This document shows positions 36,655-45,330 of a stretch of DNA of 64,000 bases, in pieces. Position 1 is the first letter of the stretch. Every line of letters starts with the position of its first letter. The position numbers and the translations under genes are program-made. Below the pieces are notes generated by a model. It saw nothing but the letters and a program-made list of their open reading frames with translations, was not told the DNA's origin and searched no databases. Location of the stretch: positions 1 to 64,000 of the forward strand of contig JBLNDG010000061.1 of assembly GCA_050261415.1 (NCBI GenBank), read 5' to 3'. This DNA comes from JBLNDG01 sp050261415 (lineage in GTDB: Bacteria; Bacillota; Clostridia; Lutisporales; Lutisporaceae).

Positions 36655-37359
36655 ATGGCTGAGGTTAAGAGTGCAAAAAAAGAAAAACACCCTGTAATAG
36701 AGTACAACGGGAAAAAGTATCTGCGGATTCCTGTCAAGACTCGTGTAATTGTAAAAGAAGACAATATCGTTGATGTTGTAAAGAAATATGTGCAGGAAAC
36801 AGTAACAGAAAAAGATGTAGTGTTTATAAGTGAAAAAGCTGTGGCAATAACGCAGGGCAGAGCATATCCTCTAAGTGAGATCAAACCGAGACCCCTTGCG
36901 AAGTTTTTATCCAGGTATGTTACGAAGACATCTGCCGGAATAGGACTTGGCATACCGGAGACAATGGAGATGGCATTGCGCGAGTGCGGTGTATTAAGAA
37001 TACTGTTTGCCGCCGCAGTAAGCTTTATAGGAAAGATTTTTGGGCGCAAGGGTGATTTTTACCGTGTCGCCGGTTATAAAGCTTCTTCAATAGATGGGCC
37101 TACACCAAATACCCTGCCGCCCTATAACAAATATGTAGTGCTTGGGCCGGATAAGCCGGATATGGTTGCAAAAGAAATAAGCGACAATATTAAAGCTGAA
37201 GTTGCAATAGTTGATATTAATGATTTGGGTGGAAATATCCTGGGTACTTCAAGGCCGGATATGGATAGGAGCAAGCTTGTGGGTATACTCAGGGATAATC
37301 CTCTGGGACAGTGCAGCGAGCAGACTCCCATCGGAATTATAAGGGAAACAGCGGAGTAG
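36655..37359 (+). CDS. F420-0:gamma-glutamyl ligase (CofE)-like protein
   Basis: This 234-residue protein fits the CofE-like family (F420 ligase fold): IPVKTRVIVKEDNIVDVV near 23, VVFISEKAVAITQGR near 55, and a C-terminal VDINDLGGNILGTS block near 180 that in CofE shapes the metal/GTP site. Clostridia generally do not make coenzyme F420, so the true substrate is probably another gamma-glutamyl acceptor or unknown. GGAGG lies upstream of ATG 36655. Its stop overlaps the leader of murB, suggesting co-transcription with wall synthesis. Confidence 0.78.
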   Translation: MAEVKSAKKEKHPVIEYNGKKYLRIPVKTRVIVKEDNIVDVVKKYVQETVTEKDVVFISEKAVAITQGRAYPLSEIKPRPLAKFLSRYVTKTSAGIGLGIPETMEMALRECGVLRILFAAAVSFIGKIFGRKGDFYRVAGYKASSIDGPTPNTLPPYNKYVVLGPDKPDMVAKEISDNIKAEVAIVDINDLGGNILGTSRPDMDRSKLVGILRDNPLGQCSEQTPIGIIRETAE

Positions 37360-37388
37360 ATTTTAGTCTGAAAGGAGACAGCAGAGTT

Positions 37389-38300
37389 ATGCAGGAATGC
37401 GGCAGAAGCTATGCTACAATTGAACTTGACATAGAGAATATTAAGTATAATGAACCTATGAAAAACCATACATCCTTTAAGGTTGGAGGTCCTGCCGATA
37501 TACTCATCGAACCTGACAATGTGGAAGAATTGGTATTGGCTATAAAAAAGCTTAGAAAAGGCAATATCCCTTATTATATAATAGGCAACGGAACTAACCT
37601 TCTGGTGTCCGACAAGGGCATAAGGGGAGCGGTTGTAAAGATAGGAGAAAAATTCGGAAGAATAGATATTAGCGGAGATAGGATAATATCTGAAAGTGGT
37701 GTACTTCTGTCAACGCTCTCCAAGATAGCGGCCAAAAACAGTCTTACCGGTATGGAGTTTGCAAGTGGGATACCGGGAGCCCTCGGCGGCGCTGCAACAA
37801 TGAATGCAGGTGCTTACGGAGGAGAGATGAAGGATATAGTTGAATGGGTGGAGGTTCTTGACCGGAACCTTAAGCTTAAGCGGCTGACTAATGGAGAAAT
37901 GAATTTTGGATATAGGAAAAGTGTGGTTGAACCAAATAAATATATTGTCGTCAGGGCTTGTATAAAGCTTGAGAAGGGCAATCCCGATGAGATATACGGA
38001 ATAATGGCTGAGCTTACCGAAAGGAGAAAAAACAAACAGCCGTTGCATCTCCCAAGCGCGGGGAGTACCTTTAAAAGGCCGGAAGGCTATTTTGCGGGAA
38101 AGCTTATTGAAGATGCAGGGCTAAAGGGGTATTCCGTAGGAGGAGCGCAGGTTTCAACCCTGCACAGCGGCTTCGTAGTAAATAACGGAGATGCTACAGC
38201 ACAAGATGTGTATCAGCTTATAAGAAATGTGCAAAAGACTGTGCTTGAGAAATTTGGGGTAAAGCTTGAAACAGAAGTGAAAATACTGGGAGAGTTTTAA
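37389..38300 (+). CDS. murB: UDP-N-acetylenolpyruvoylglucosamine reductase MurB
   Basis: This 303-residue FAD enzyme catalyses the second committed step of peptidoglycan precursor synthesis, reducing enolpyruvyl-UDP-GlcNAc with NADPH to UDP-MurNAc. It shows NHTSFKVGGPAD near residue 27, GNGTNLLVSDKGIRG near 67, the FAD-binding GIPGALGGAATMNAGAYGGE near 120, and the catalytic Ser in SAGSTFKRPEG near 229. ATG 37389 is chosen because AAAGGAGA precedes it; an earlier in-frame start at 37311 lies inside the CofE-like gene. Length and motifs suit a type IIb MurB. Confidence 0.97.
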   Translation: MQECGRSYATIELDIENIKYNEPMKNHTSFKVGGPADILIEPDNVEELVLAIKKLRKGNIPYYIIGNGTNLLVSDKGIRGAVVKIGEKFGRIDISGDRIISESGVLLSTLSKIAAKNSLTGMEFASGIPGALGGAATMNAGAYGGEMKDIVEWVEVLDRNLKLKRLTNGEMNFGYRKSVVEPNKYIVVRACIKLEKGNPDEIYGIMAELTERRKNKQPLHLPSAGSTFKRPEGYFAGKLIEDAGLKGYSVGGAQVSTLHSGFVVNNGDATAQDVYQLIRNVQKTVLEKFGVKLETEVKILGEF

Positions 38301-38337
38301 AATAGAAGCATGAGCAATCATGTTTCTATTTTTTTAT
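38299..38337 (+). terminator. Terminator after murB
   Basis: AATAGAAGCATGA (38301-38313), loop GCAA, TCATGTTTCTATT (38318-38330) and a T run. It starts at the murB stop codon. Confidence 0.88.
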
Positions 38338-38344
38338 AAAATCG

Positions 38345-38373
38345 TTGACATTCGAAATATATCGAAATACAAT
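38345..38373 (+). promoter_or_regulatory. Promoter with ArsR-type operator in its spacer
   Basis: TTGACA (38345-38350), 17 bp, TACAAT (38368-38373). The spacer is filled by ATTCGAAATATATCGAAA (38350-38367), which on the minus strand reads as a near match to the palindrome at 39500-39517 before the MFS gene. Binding here would block RNA polymerase. The ArsR-type gene starts 34 bp downstream, so autorepression is likely. Confidence 0.7.
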
Positions 38374-38406
38374 GATATTAGAAACAAATGGAAAGAGGTG
38401 ACGACT

Positions 38407-39483
38407 GTGAGTGTAATGGATAAAGTCACTGTACACCACTCTACAGCTTATGACTTTCTGGCAGGCATGTACAGACTGAACAACAACGAAAAACTGGTCG
38501 AGCTCATATCGGAGCTTGATACGGCAGATAAAATAAAGTTTAACGATGAGATATTGAAGTGGGTGGAAAACAGCAGGCGCAAGTTTACAAAGGAAATCAA
38601 GGAAAGGTTGGACCTTTTCTTCAACTATGAGAGCTTTTTCGGAGTATGCCTTATAAATGACATTGCAAGCAAGGATATTAATAATGCAAAAGCTTTCATA
38701 AGGTATGTGGAACAGCTGCCCCTCGCATACATCCTGAAGAGCTTTCTTGGAACAGGCTATGGGCCTGAGGATATAACTGAGGAACAGACTGAGAAAATGC
38801 TTGGGAACCACAAAGATGCCATAGCTTTTATTGAAAAGAACATATCCCTGCCTTCTCAGCAAAAATGGGAGTTGCTGCAATTCTTTCTTGACCCGGAGGG
38901 TATGAAGGATAAATTGCTGGAACTGTTCAGATGGTATTACGAAAACATATTTTCATCCGAAGAGGAAAAGCTTGATGAGACAGTACGAAAATATGAAAAA
39001 GAACTTAAAAAAAAGTTGGAGACTTATGGAGAAGAGTATCTGAAGCTCTTAGTGGATACAGATTACAGTAAGAGCAAGGGCGTTGAGAAAATATTTATTT
39101 CATCATCCTACTATTGTGAGATAAGCAGCATGAAATCCTCCAGAGAAGATACAGGTGTGGATCTTTACATTCTGGGCTATAGGTATCCGGAGGTAATTGC
39201 AGAGGGAAGGCATACCCTTTTAACCAATGTCAATATGTTTAAGGCCCTTGCCGATGAAACCAGATTGAACATAATAAAGCTTTTAAGTGAGAGACCATGG
39301 TACGGCAACGAGCTGGCACAGAAGCTGAAGCTTTCCAACTCAACCATCTCCTATCACATGTCCATGCTGATAGTTAACGGTTTTGTAGAATCGTCAAGAG
39401 AGGATAACAGGTACTATTTTAGCATGGATATAAATAAAGTGAAGAAAATACTGTGCGATGCCTTGGATAAGATGGTAGAGTAA
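38407..39483 (+). CDS. ArsR-type regulator with long novel N-terminal domain
   Basis: This 358-residue protein carries a winged helix of the ArsR class at about residues 275-350 (FKALADETRLNIIKLLSERPWYGNELAQKLKLSNSTISYHM). About 270 residues precede it; they are helical and charged and I cannot assign them to a family. This is much longer than the roughly 100-residue classical ArsR. GTG 38407 is favoured because AAAGAGGTG ends 6 bases upstream. No cysteine metal site like CxC is seen in the helix region, so the signal is probably a small molecule rather than a metal ion. It probably controls itself and the MFS pump next door through a shared palindrome. Confidence 0.82.
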   Translation: MSVMDKVTVHHSTAYDFLAGMYRLNNNEKLVELISELDTADKIKFNDEILKWVENSRRKFTKEIKERLDLFFNYESFFGVCLINDIASKDINNAKAFIRYVEQLPLAYILKSFLGTGYGPEDITEEQTEKMLGNHKDAIAFIEKNISLPSQQKWELLQFFLDPEGMKDKLLELFRWYYENIFSSEEEKLDETVRKYEKELKKKLETYGEEYLKLLVDTDYSKSKGVEKIFISSSYYCEISSMKSSREDTGVDLYILGYRYPEVIAEGRHTLLTNVNMFKALADETRLNIIKLLSERPWYGNELAQKLKLSNSTISYHMSMLIVNGFVESSREDNRYYFSMDINKVKKILCDALDKMVE

Positions 39484-39499
39484 TTTTTTTCGCCATGTG

Positions 39500-39527
39500 T
39501 TTCGATAAGTATCGAAATCGGTAGAAT
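39500..39527 (+). promoter_or_regulatory. Palindromic operator and -10 box upstream of the MFS gene
   Basis: A perfect 8-2-8 palindrome, TTTCGATAAGTATCGAAA (39500-39517), is followed by a -10 TAGAAT (39522-39527) and the MFS gene. The palindrome would overlap the -35 region, which is a poor match. A variant of the same motif fills the promoter spacer of the ArsR-type gene. Confidence 0.72.
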
Positions 39528-39554
39528 TTAAAATATATGAAAGGAAAGACAAAT

Positions 39555-40790
39555 ATGAAATTGTTTAAAGAAAAAAGTATGTTCAAGAATAAGAATTTTA
39601 TTCTGCTATGGCTAGGCCAGTTGGTGTCCCTTTTAGGCAACAGGTTCCATGAGATTGCTTCAATGTGGTATATATATGAGTCAACAGGCTCACCGCTAAA
39701 AATGGGAATAACCCTTATATTTTCCACCCTTCCGTCTGTTATACTGGGTCCTTTTGCAGGAGCCTTCGCCGACAGGTATGATAGGAAGAAAATCATCGTA
39801 TTTTCGGATCTGATTAACGGTTGTATTGTGGGGACAATTGCAGCTCTGATATTTACACAGACAATGGAAATATGGATGCTGTATTTGCTGGCGGGGCTCA
39901 GGTCAGTTACATCCACCTTCTTCGGACCGGCGATAAGCGCTGTTGTTCCGTCTATTGTAGAAAAAGAACAGCTGGTAAAAGCCAACTCACTTAATCAGCT
40001 TTCAAGCAGCTTTACCGGCATTCTCGGATATGCAGCGGGGGGAGTCATGATTGCAGTTCTGGGCATACCGGGATTGTTCCTGTTTGACAGCATATCCTTC
40101 ATACTATCAGGAATATCGGAAGCCTTTATAGAGGTGCCAAGGGTAAATAGGGAAGCTGCGGCTGCTGAAATTCAGGGAATGAAAAACGAAATATTCGAAG
40201 GTATAAGATTTATCATGAGCAATAAAAAGCTTTTCCACTTCATAGTAGTCGGCGGGATTATTATAAATTTCTTCCTTGCTCCCATAGAAATCTATGTTAC
40301 GGTATTTGCTAGGCAGAGGCTTAATATGGGAAGTGAGGCCTTTGGGATATTGCTTTCGGCAATTACTGCGGGCAGTCTTACAATGGCTCCATTAGTACCT
40401 GTTCTGGGAAAAAGGTTTAGTTACTATACTCTTACATTTATCGGGCTTACCCTTGAAGGAGTATTCATAATGCTGTTAGGTATCTCGGAGAATTTTTATA
40501 TGGCTTTGATTATACAGGCCTTGATGGGGGCTTCCATATGCATGTGCAATGTATCCTTGAATACAGTTTTTCAAACTCTTATACCCAATGAAATGCTGGG
40601 GAGAGTCGGGGGTATATTACAAACCATGTGCCAGGCTACCATTCCGTTGGGGTACCTGCTTGGCGGAATGGTGACGGAAAGGCTGAGCCTGACTTTGGTA
40701 CTGGTTGCAAGTGGAATTGCGGTAGCTCTGTCCGGTCTGTCAACATTTAAGGTTACCAGAGAAGGAGAGCAAAAAAAATTGGAATTTTAG
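39555..40790 (+). CDS. MFS efflux transporter (macrolide-efflux/EntS-like)
   Basis: This 411-residue 12-helix major facilitator has the N-terminal block NFILLWLGQLVSLLGNRFHE and the loop-2/3 motif GAFADRYDRKKI characteristic of drug and siderophore exporters of the TMR/EntS type. ATG 39555 follows AAAGGAAAG; an earlier in-frame ATG at 39537 has no site. It is probably co-regulated with the upstream ArsR-type protein as an efflux pair. The exported compound is unknown. Confidence 0.88.
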   Translation: MKLFKEKSMFKNKNFILLWLGQLVSLLGNRFHEIASMWYIYESTGSPLKMGITLIFSTLPSVILGPFAGAFADRYDRKKIIVFSDLINGCIVGTIAALIFTQTMEIWMLYLLAGLRSVTSTFFGPAISAVVPSIVEKEQLVKANSLNQLSSSFTGILGYAAGGVMIAVLGIPGLFLFDSISFILSGISEAFIEVPRVNREAAAAEIQGMKNEIFEGIRFIMSNKKLFHFIVVGGIIINFFLAPIEIYVTVFARQRLNMGSEAFGILLSAITAGSLTMAPLVPVLGKRFSYYTLTFIGLTLEGVFIMLLGISENFYMALIIQALMGASICMCNVSLNTVFQTLIPNEMLGRVGGILQTMCQATIPLGYLLGGMVTERLSLTLVLVASGIAVALSGLSTFKVTREGEQKKLEF

Positions 40791-40816
40791 AGACCGGCTG
40801 CTGCTGGTCTTTTTCA
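40791..40816 (+). terminator. Terminator after the MFS gene
   Basis: AGACC (40791-40795) pairs with GGTCT (40806-40810), extended by flanking GC pairs, then TTTTT. It begins directly after the stop codon. Confidence 0.8.
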
Positions 40817-40897
40817 TTTTAAATAAAGTATGACAAATGGCATTTTGACAATAATAATGATATTATAATAACGTATAATCTTAATGAGGTGAATAAA

Positions 40898-41632
40898 TTG
40901 ATAAGACTTTTTGCAGATTACCATACACATACAATCTATAGCCACGGCAAAGGCGATATAATGGATAATGTTGTCGCAGCAAGAAAAAAGGGGCTTACCG
41001 AAATTGCCATAACAGATCATGGCATAAGACATTTTGCGTATGGTGTAAGATTTGAAAACATAGCTAAGATGCGGGATGAAGTGGACAGGATCAATGCAAA
41101 TGTGGAGGGCATAAAGGTGCTGCTTGGTATGGAGTGCAATATAATAAGCACCAATGGCGATATAGATATGAATGACAGGGTGAGAAAATATCTGGATATT
41201 CTGCTTGTCGGTTTTCATATGATGGTACTGCCGAAGTCCTTAAAGGACCTCTACAACATATACGGAAGGAACTATAAGGCAAAAATATTTCATACCGGAA
41301 TAGAAGGAATTAAAGAGACTAATACCGAATCAATGATAAAGGCTATAAGAAAGCACAAAATAGACATAATAACCCATCCTGGTGCGCGTATACCCTTGGA
41401 CACTACTGCGATAGCCAGAGAGGCTGCAAAGGTGGGAACAGCACTTGAGATAAATTCCCACAGCAGCTTCATGAGAGCCGAGCATGTAAGGGCTGCAGCG
41501 CAGGAAGGAGCTAAATTTGTAATTGATAGTGATGCTCACACTCCTGAGGATGTGGGTAATCTGCAAAATGGCCTGGATATTGCCATTGAAGCAGGGCTAT
41601 CCGCTGAGCAGATAATAAACGCAGTCAAATAA
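40898..41632 (+). CDS. PHP-domain phosphoesterase next to rapZ
   Basis: This 244-residue metal-dependent phosphoesterase of the PHP family has intact ligands: ADYHTHT at the N-terminus, ITDHGIRHF near 40, LGMECNI near 75, VGFHMMV near 102, THPGARI near 160 and DSDAHTP near 210. It is a different subgroup from the PHP protein at 34.4 kb, and the two share little beyond the motifs. TTG 40898 lies 6 bases after GAGGTG. In many clostridia a PHP gene precedes rapZ-yvcK-whiA, and here the gap is 68 bp. Confidence 0.86.
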   Translation: MIRLFADYHTHTIYSHGKGDIMDNVVAARKKGLTEIAITDHGIRHFAYGVRFENIAKMRDEVDRINANVEGIKVLLGMECNIISTNGDIDMNDRVRKYLDILLVGFHMMVLPKSLKDLYNIYGRNYKAKIFHTGIEGIKETNTESMIKAIRKHKIDIITHPGARIPLDTTAIAREAAKVGTALEINSHSSFMRAEHVRAAAQEGAKFVIDSDAHTPEDVGNLQNGLDIAIEAGLSAEQIINAVK

Positions 41633-41700
41633 ATGTATATAAATACGCACAAATCAATGGGATTCTACAATCCAAATATATATGCTTGGGAGGTAATCTG

Positions 41701-42567
41701 ATGAATTTTTTAATAGTTACAGGTTTGTCAGGTGCGGGGAAAAGCCAATCAATAAATTTTCTCGAGGATTTGGGGTATTTTTGCGTTGATAATTTACCGC
41801 CTGCTTTGATTGTCAAATTCGCCGAGATGTGCTCCTTAAGCGGTGGAGCTATTGATAAGGTGGCTATTGTCATTGATATAAGGGGAGGACGGTTCTTTGA
41901 CCAGCTTTTTTCCAATCTTGAAGAGCTTAAAGAATCGGGACATACGTATGATATACTTTTTCTTGAAGCTTCAGATGAAACACTTATTAAAAGGTTCAAA
42001 TCCAGCAGAAGGAAGCATCCTCTTGCTGCGGACGGACGAATTGTCAAAGGCATAAAAGCTGAAAGAAGAAGGCTTGAGGAAATAAAATCAAAAGCTACTA
42101 ATATAATAGATACTACCAATATGAGTCCTGCAGAGTTCAAAGAAGAAATTGTGCACCTCTTCGTTGAGGGCGGGAAATCTGAGGGGCTGATAATAAGTGT
42201 GTTATCCTTTGGTTTTAAATATGGTATACCTCTAGATTCAGACATGGTGTTTGATGTAAGATTTCTTCCCAATCCCTATTATGTTGAATCCCTAAAAAAA
42301 TTCAGCGGAGCGGACGAAGGTGTGAAGAACTACGTGATGCAGTGGCCGGCAGCGGTCGAGTTCATGAACAAGTTGACAAACATGGTAGAGTTTCTGATTC
42401 CCCACTTTATAAAGGAGGGAAAATCGCAGCTTGTAATTGCCATAGGCTGTACAGGCGGAAGGCATCGTTCCGTAACAATGGCCAATATGCTGAGCCAAAA
42501 ATTAAAGGAGAATAACCATAGGGTTATAACTGAACACAGGGATATAGAAGAGGAGCAGTACAGATAG
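41701..42567 (+). CDS. rapZ: RNase adapter / nucleotide-binding protein RapZ (YvcJ)
   Basis: This 288-residue P-loop protein has Walker A GLSGAGKS at residues 8-15, the DNLPPALI segment near 35, and the C-terminal block [14 protein letters not shown] near 250. In E. coli RapZ controls GlcN6P synthase via small RNAs. In Firmicutes YvcJ binds and hydrolyses GTP and affects competence, and the RNA role is not general. GGGAGG precedes ATG 41701. It is followed by yvcK, lepB and whiA, a conserved cell-envelope and metabolism block. Confidence 0.95.
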   Translation: MNFLIVTGLSGAGKSQSINFLEDLGYFCVDNLPPALIVKFAEMCSLSGGAIDKVAIVIDIRGGRFFDQLFSNLEELKESGHTYDILFLEASDETLIKRFKSSRRKHPLAADGRIVKGIKAERRRLEEIKSKATNIIDTTNMSPAEFKEEIVHLFVEGGKSEGLIISVLSFGFKYGIPLDSDMVFDVRFLPNPYYVESLKKFSGADEGVKNYVMQWPAAVEFMNKLTNMVEFLIPHFIKEGKSQLVIAIGCTGGRHRSVTMANMLSQKLKENNHRVITEHRDIEEEQYR

Positions 42568-42644
42568 AAATATTTTGTGAAACATAATATTTGCGGAACT
42601 CGTATTAAATGATGGAGGGGAAATCAGTTGTAGGGGGGTTATAC

Positions 42645-43745
42645 TTGATAAACAATTCTTTAAAGGATCTATTTCACGGGAAGGGAATATTCTCAGGAGG
42701 TCCTAAAGTTGTTGCAATAGGCGGCGGTACCGGGCTTTCCGTACTTCTTAGAGGCATAAAGAGGTATACATCCGATATAACTGCAATTGTTACCGTATCA
42801 GATGACGGCGGCGGTTCCGGAGCTCTGAGGGAGGACATGGGAATACTACCCCCAGGGGATATAAGAAATTGTATTGTTGCTCTCGCAAACACAGAACCGA
42901 TAATGGAGCAGCTGATGCAGTACAGGTTTGCTGAAGGGAAGCTCAAGGGGCAGAGCTTTGGGAACCTTTTTATCGCAGCGATGAATGATATATGCGGGAG
43001 TTTTGACGGTGCAGTAAAAGAAGTGAGCAATGTACTTGCCGTAACCGGGAAAGTACTGCCTGTTACTCTTGATGATGTAGTGCTGTATGCAGAACTTGAG
43101 GATGGGACTGTCATAAGAGGGGAGTCCCAGATACCAATAAAGCAGCAGGCAGCAAACAAAAAAATAAAGAGGGTATTTACAAAGCCGAGCAATTGCAAAC
43201 CTATGCCTGAGGCATTGAAGGAAATACGGGATGCAGATTTGATAATCCTTGGGCCTGGCAGTTTGTATACAAGTATAATTCCGAATTTGCTTGTAAGAAA
43301 CATGGTAAAGGCTATCAACAGCTCTGACGCTTTGAAAATATATGTCAGCAATATCATGACACAACAGGGGGAAACCATTGGCTACAGCCTTTCAGAACAT
43401 TTAAAGGCTATAAATGAGCATACCGACAATCTATCGATTGACTATGCCATTGCCAATACAGGGAGGATTCCGGACTATCTGTTGGAGAAATACAGGACCG
43501 AAAATGCCGCACCGGTTGCAATAGATTATGATATAATAAAGGGCATGGGTGTAAAGGTTATAAAAGGTGATTTTATAAGTATTTCCAACGGTTACCTGCG
43601 GCACAACTTCAACGAGCTGGCCAAGCAGATTTTCAGGGTTCTGAATGAGGAAAAGCTGCACAAAGATAAAAAAAGATTATTAGATTATTATTATATAAAC
43701 GGCAAATTGAAAAAAAGCAAAAAGAATAACGGAGGAGAGATATAA
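42645..43745 (+). CDS. yvcK: Gluconeogenesis/cell-shape factor YvcK (GlmR, CofD-like)
   Basis: This 366-residue CofD-fold protein binds UDP-GlcNAc in Bacillus and tunes GlmS activity and wall synthesis on gluconeogenic carbon. Visible features are VVAIGGGTGLSVLLRGIK near residue 22, VSDDGGGSGALREDMG near 55, and ILGPGSLYTSIIPNLLV near 200. I choose TTG 42645, because AGGGGGG (42632-42638) is 7 bases upstream; the ATG at 42609 has no site. The stop abuts the lepB start. Confidence 0.94.
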   Translation: MINNSLKDLFHGKGIFSGGPKVVAIGGGTGLSVLLRGIKRYTSDITAIVTVSDDGGGSGALREDMGILPPGDIRNCIVALANTEPIMEQLMQYRFAEGKLKGQSFGNLFIAAMNDICGSFDGAVKEVSNVLAVTGKVLPVTLDDVVLYAELEDGTVIRGESQIPIKQQAANKKIKRVFTKPSNCKPMPEALKEIRDADLIILGPGSLYTSIIPNLLVRNMVKAINSSDALKIYVSNIMTQQGETIGYSLSEHLKAINEHTDNLSIDYAIANTGRIPDYLLEKYRTENAAPVAIDYDIIKGMGVKVIKGDFISISNGYLRHNFNELAKQIFRVLNEEKLHKDKKRLLDYYYINGKLKKSKKNNGGEI

Positions 43746-44270
43746 TTGGACGAGAACGTAAAAAAAGAGGTAGTATCGTGGATAAAGCTTATTGTTTCCG
43801 CGTTTGTAATTGCTTTTATATTAAAGACCTATGTTTTCCAGATAGCATTAGTTAACCAGATATCTATGGAGCCTACTCTCCACGAGGGACAACTGCTAAT
43901 CATAGCAAAGGTGAACTATCTCTTCGGAGATCCCCAGAGGGGGGATATTGTGGTACTGAAGGACCAGACCGAGAATAAATACCTGATAAAGAGAACAATC
44001 GGACTTCCGGGAGAAGTCATAGATATAAAGGATTACAAAGTATACATAAATGATAAGGAGTTAAGCCCTGACTATACTGATGCCCCAACTGAGGATAACG
44101 GTTTTACAAGGTCGAAGGTGCCTGCAAACAGTTATTTTGTCATGGGTGATAACAGGGAGCACAGCAGGGACAGCCGTTCTGATACGGTGGGCTTTGTAGA
44201 CAGAAAGAACATTGTGGGCAGAGCAGTATTCAGAATTTGGCCCCTTAATAAAATAGGGATTGTCAGATAA
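43746..44270 (+). CDS. lepB: Signal peptidase I
   Basis: This 174-residue type I signal peptidase has a single N-terminal helix (about 14-34). The catalytic Ser40 lies in NQISMEPTL and the general-base Lys82 in IKRTIGLPG. The MGDNREHSRDSR block near 135 is also present. TTG 43746 comes immediately after the yvcK stop, with GGAGGAGAG at the right distance, so translation is coupled. It is an essential-type enzyme that removes signal peptides; it is the natural processing enzyme for the exported pro-peptide at 61.4 kb, although other copies may exist. Confidence 0.95.
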   Translation: MDENVKKEVVSWIKLIVSAFVIAFILKTYVFQIALVNQISMEPTLHEGQLLIIAKVNYLFGDPQRGDIVVLKDQTENKYLIKRTIGLPGEVIDIKDYKVYINDKELSPDYTDAPTEDNGFTRSKVPANSYFVMGDNREHSRDSRSDTVGFVDRKNIVGRAVFRIWPLNKIGIVR

Positions 44271-44282
44271 AGAGGTGCGCTT

Positions 44283-45239
44283 ATGACCTTTTCCTCCATT
44301 ACTAAAAATGAGATAACCAAAGTACCGGTAACAAGCAGGTGCTGTCAGCTTGCAGAGCTGTCGGCACTTCTTAAGATGACTGGAACGATCAGGATACACG
44401 GGGTTAACAATTTTGGAATCAGACTTTCAACAGAGAATGCATCTATTGCAAGGATGATTTTTTCTCTTTTAAAATCCTGCTTTGAGATAAACACCAAGGT
44501 TGTTGTAAGGAAAAACGAACACCTTAAGAAGAATAACAATTATACTTTATATATTGACTCCGATATGGGTTCCAAGGAAGTCCTGAAAGCTGCAGGCATT
44601 CTTCAGGAGGGCGAAAAAGGGATAAAGCTCAACCATAAGCTGCCCCATCACCTGATAAAGAAAGCATGCTGCAAAAAGGCATATATGAGAGGTATCTTTT
44701 TGGGTGGGGGATCAATAAGCGACCCCGAAAAGACGTATCATCTTGAGATAGTAACAAATAACGAAGATTTTGCCGAAGATCTAAAGGAGCTTTTGAATTC
44801 TTTTGAGCTTGGGGCCAAAGTGGTAATAAGAAAAGGAAACTATGTGGTGTATATAAAGGAAGGTGAACACATAGTAGATTTTCTGAACATAATAGGAGCT
44901 CACAATGCTCTGCTCAGTCTTGAAAATGTAAGAATATACAAGGAAATGCGCAACAATGTAAACAGGATAGTAAACTGTGAAACTGCCAATCTTGATAAAA
45001 CGCTGAATGCAGCTATGAGGCAGATTGAAAATATCAGGTTCATAAAAAATACAATCGGGCTCTTGAAGCTCCCTAAAAGCCTTTCGGAGATTGCGGAGCT
45101 GAGACTCAAGTATAAGGAGGCGAGCCTTAAGGAGCTCGGAGAAATGATGAACCCGCCTGTAGGCAAATCCGGAGTAAACCACAGACTTAGAAAGCTTGAC
45201 CAGATTGCCGAGTCTATAAGAAGCAAGCATAAGGAATAA
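44283..45239 (+). CDS. whiA: Sporulation/division regulator WhiA
   Basis: This 318-residue protein has the WhiA layout: an N-terminal tandem LAGLIDADG-like fold (about 1-190, including KKAYMRGIFLGGGSISDPEKTYHLE near 133) and a C-terminal helix-turn-helix (about 240-305, LKELGEMMNPPVGKSGVNHRLRKL). It is a DNA-binding factor for sporulation genes in Streptomyces and influences division and metabolism in Bacillus. GAGGTG precedes ATG 44283. It closes the rapZ-yvcK-lepB-whiA block. Confidence 0.96.
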   Translation: MTFSSITKNEITKVPVTSRCCQLAELSALLKMTGTIRIHGVNNFGIRLSTENASIARMIFSLLKSCFEINTKVVVRKNEHLKKNNNYTLYIDSDMGSKEVLKAAGILQEGEKGIKLNHKLPHHLIKKACCKKAYMRGIFLGGGSISDPEKTYHLEIVTNNEDFAEDLKELLNSFELGAKVVIRKGNYVVYIKEGEHIVDFLNIIGAHNALLSLENVRIYKEMRNNVNRIVNCETANLDKTLNAAMRQIENIRFIKNTIGLLKLPKSLSEIAELRLKYKEASLKELGEMMNPPVGKSGVNHRLRKLDQIAESIRSKHKE

Positions 45240-45262
45240 ATATACACAAGCTTTTCCAGTTG

Positions 45263-45271
45263 TGTTATAAT
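45263..45271 (+). promoter_or_regulatory. Extended -10 promoter for the HD-GYP gene
   Basis: TGTTATAAT (45263-45271) matches an extended -10; no good -35 is seen. It is 60 bp before ATG 45331, fitting the gap after whiA. Confidence 0.5.
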
Positions 45272-45330
45272 TATATATTAAGAATAAACGCGGTGTTTAG
45301 TGGGACAAGCTATCAATCGGGGGGTATAAT

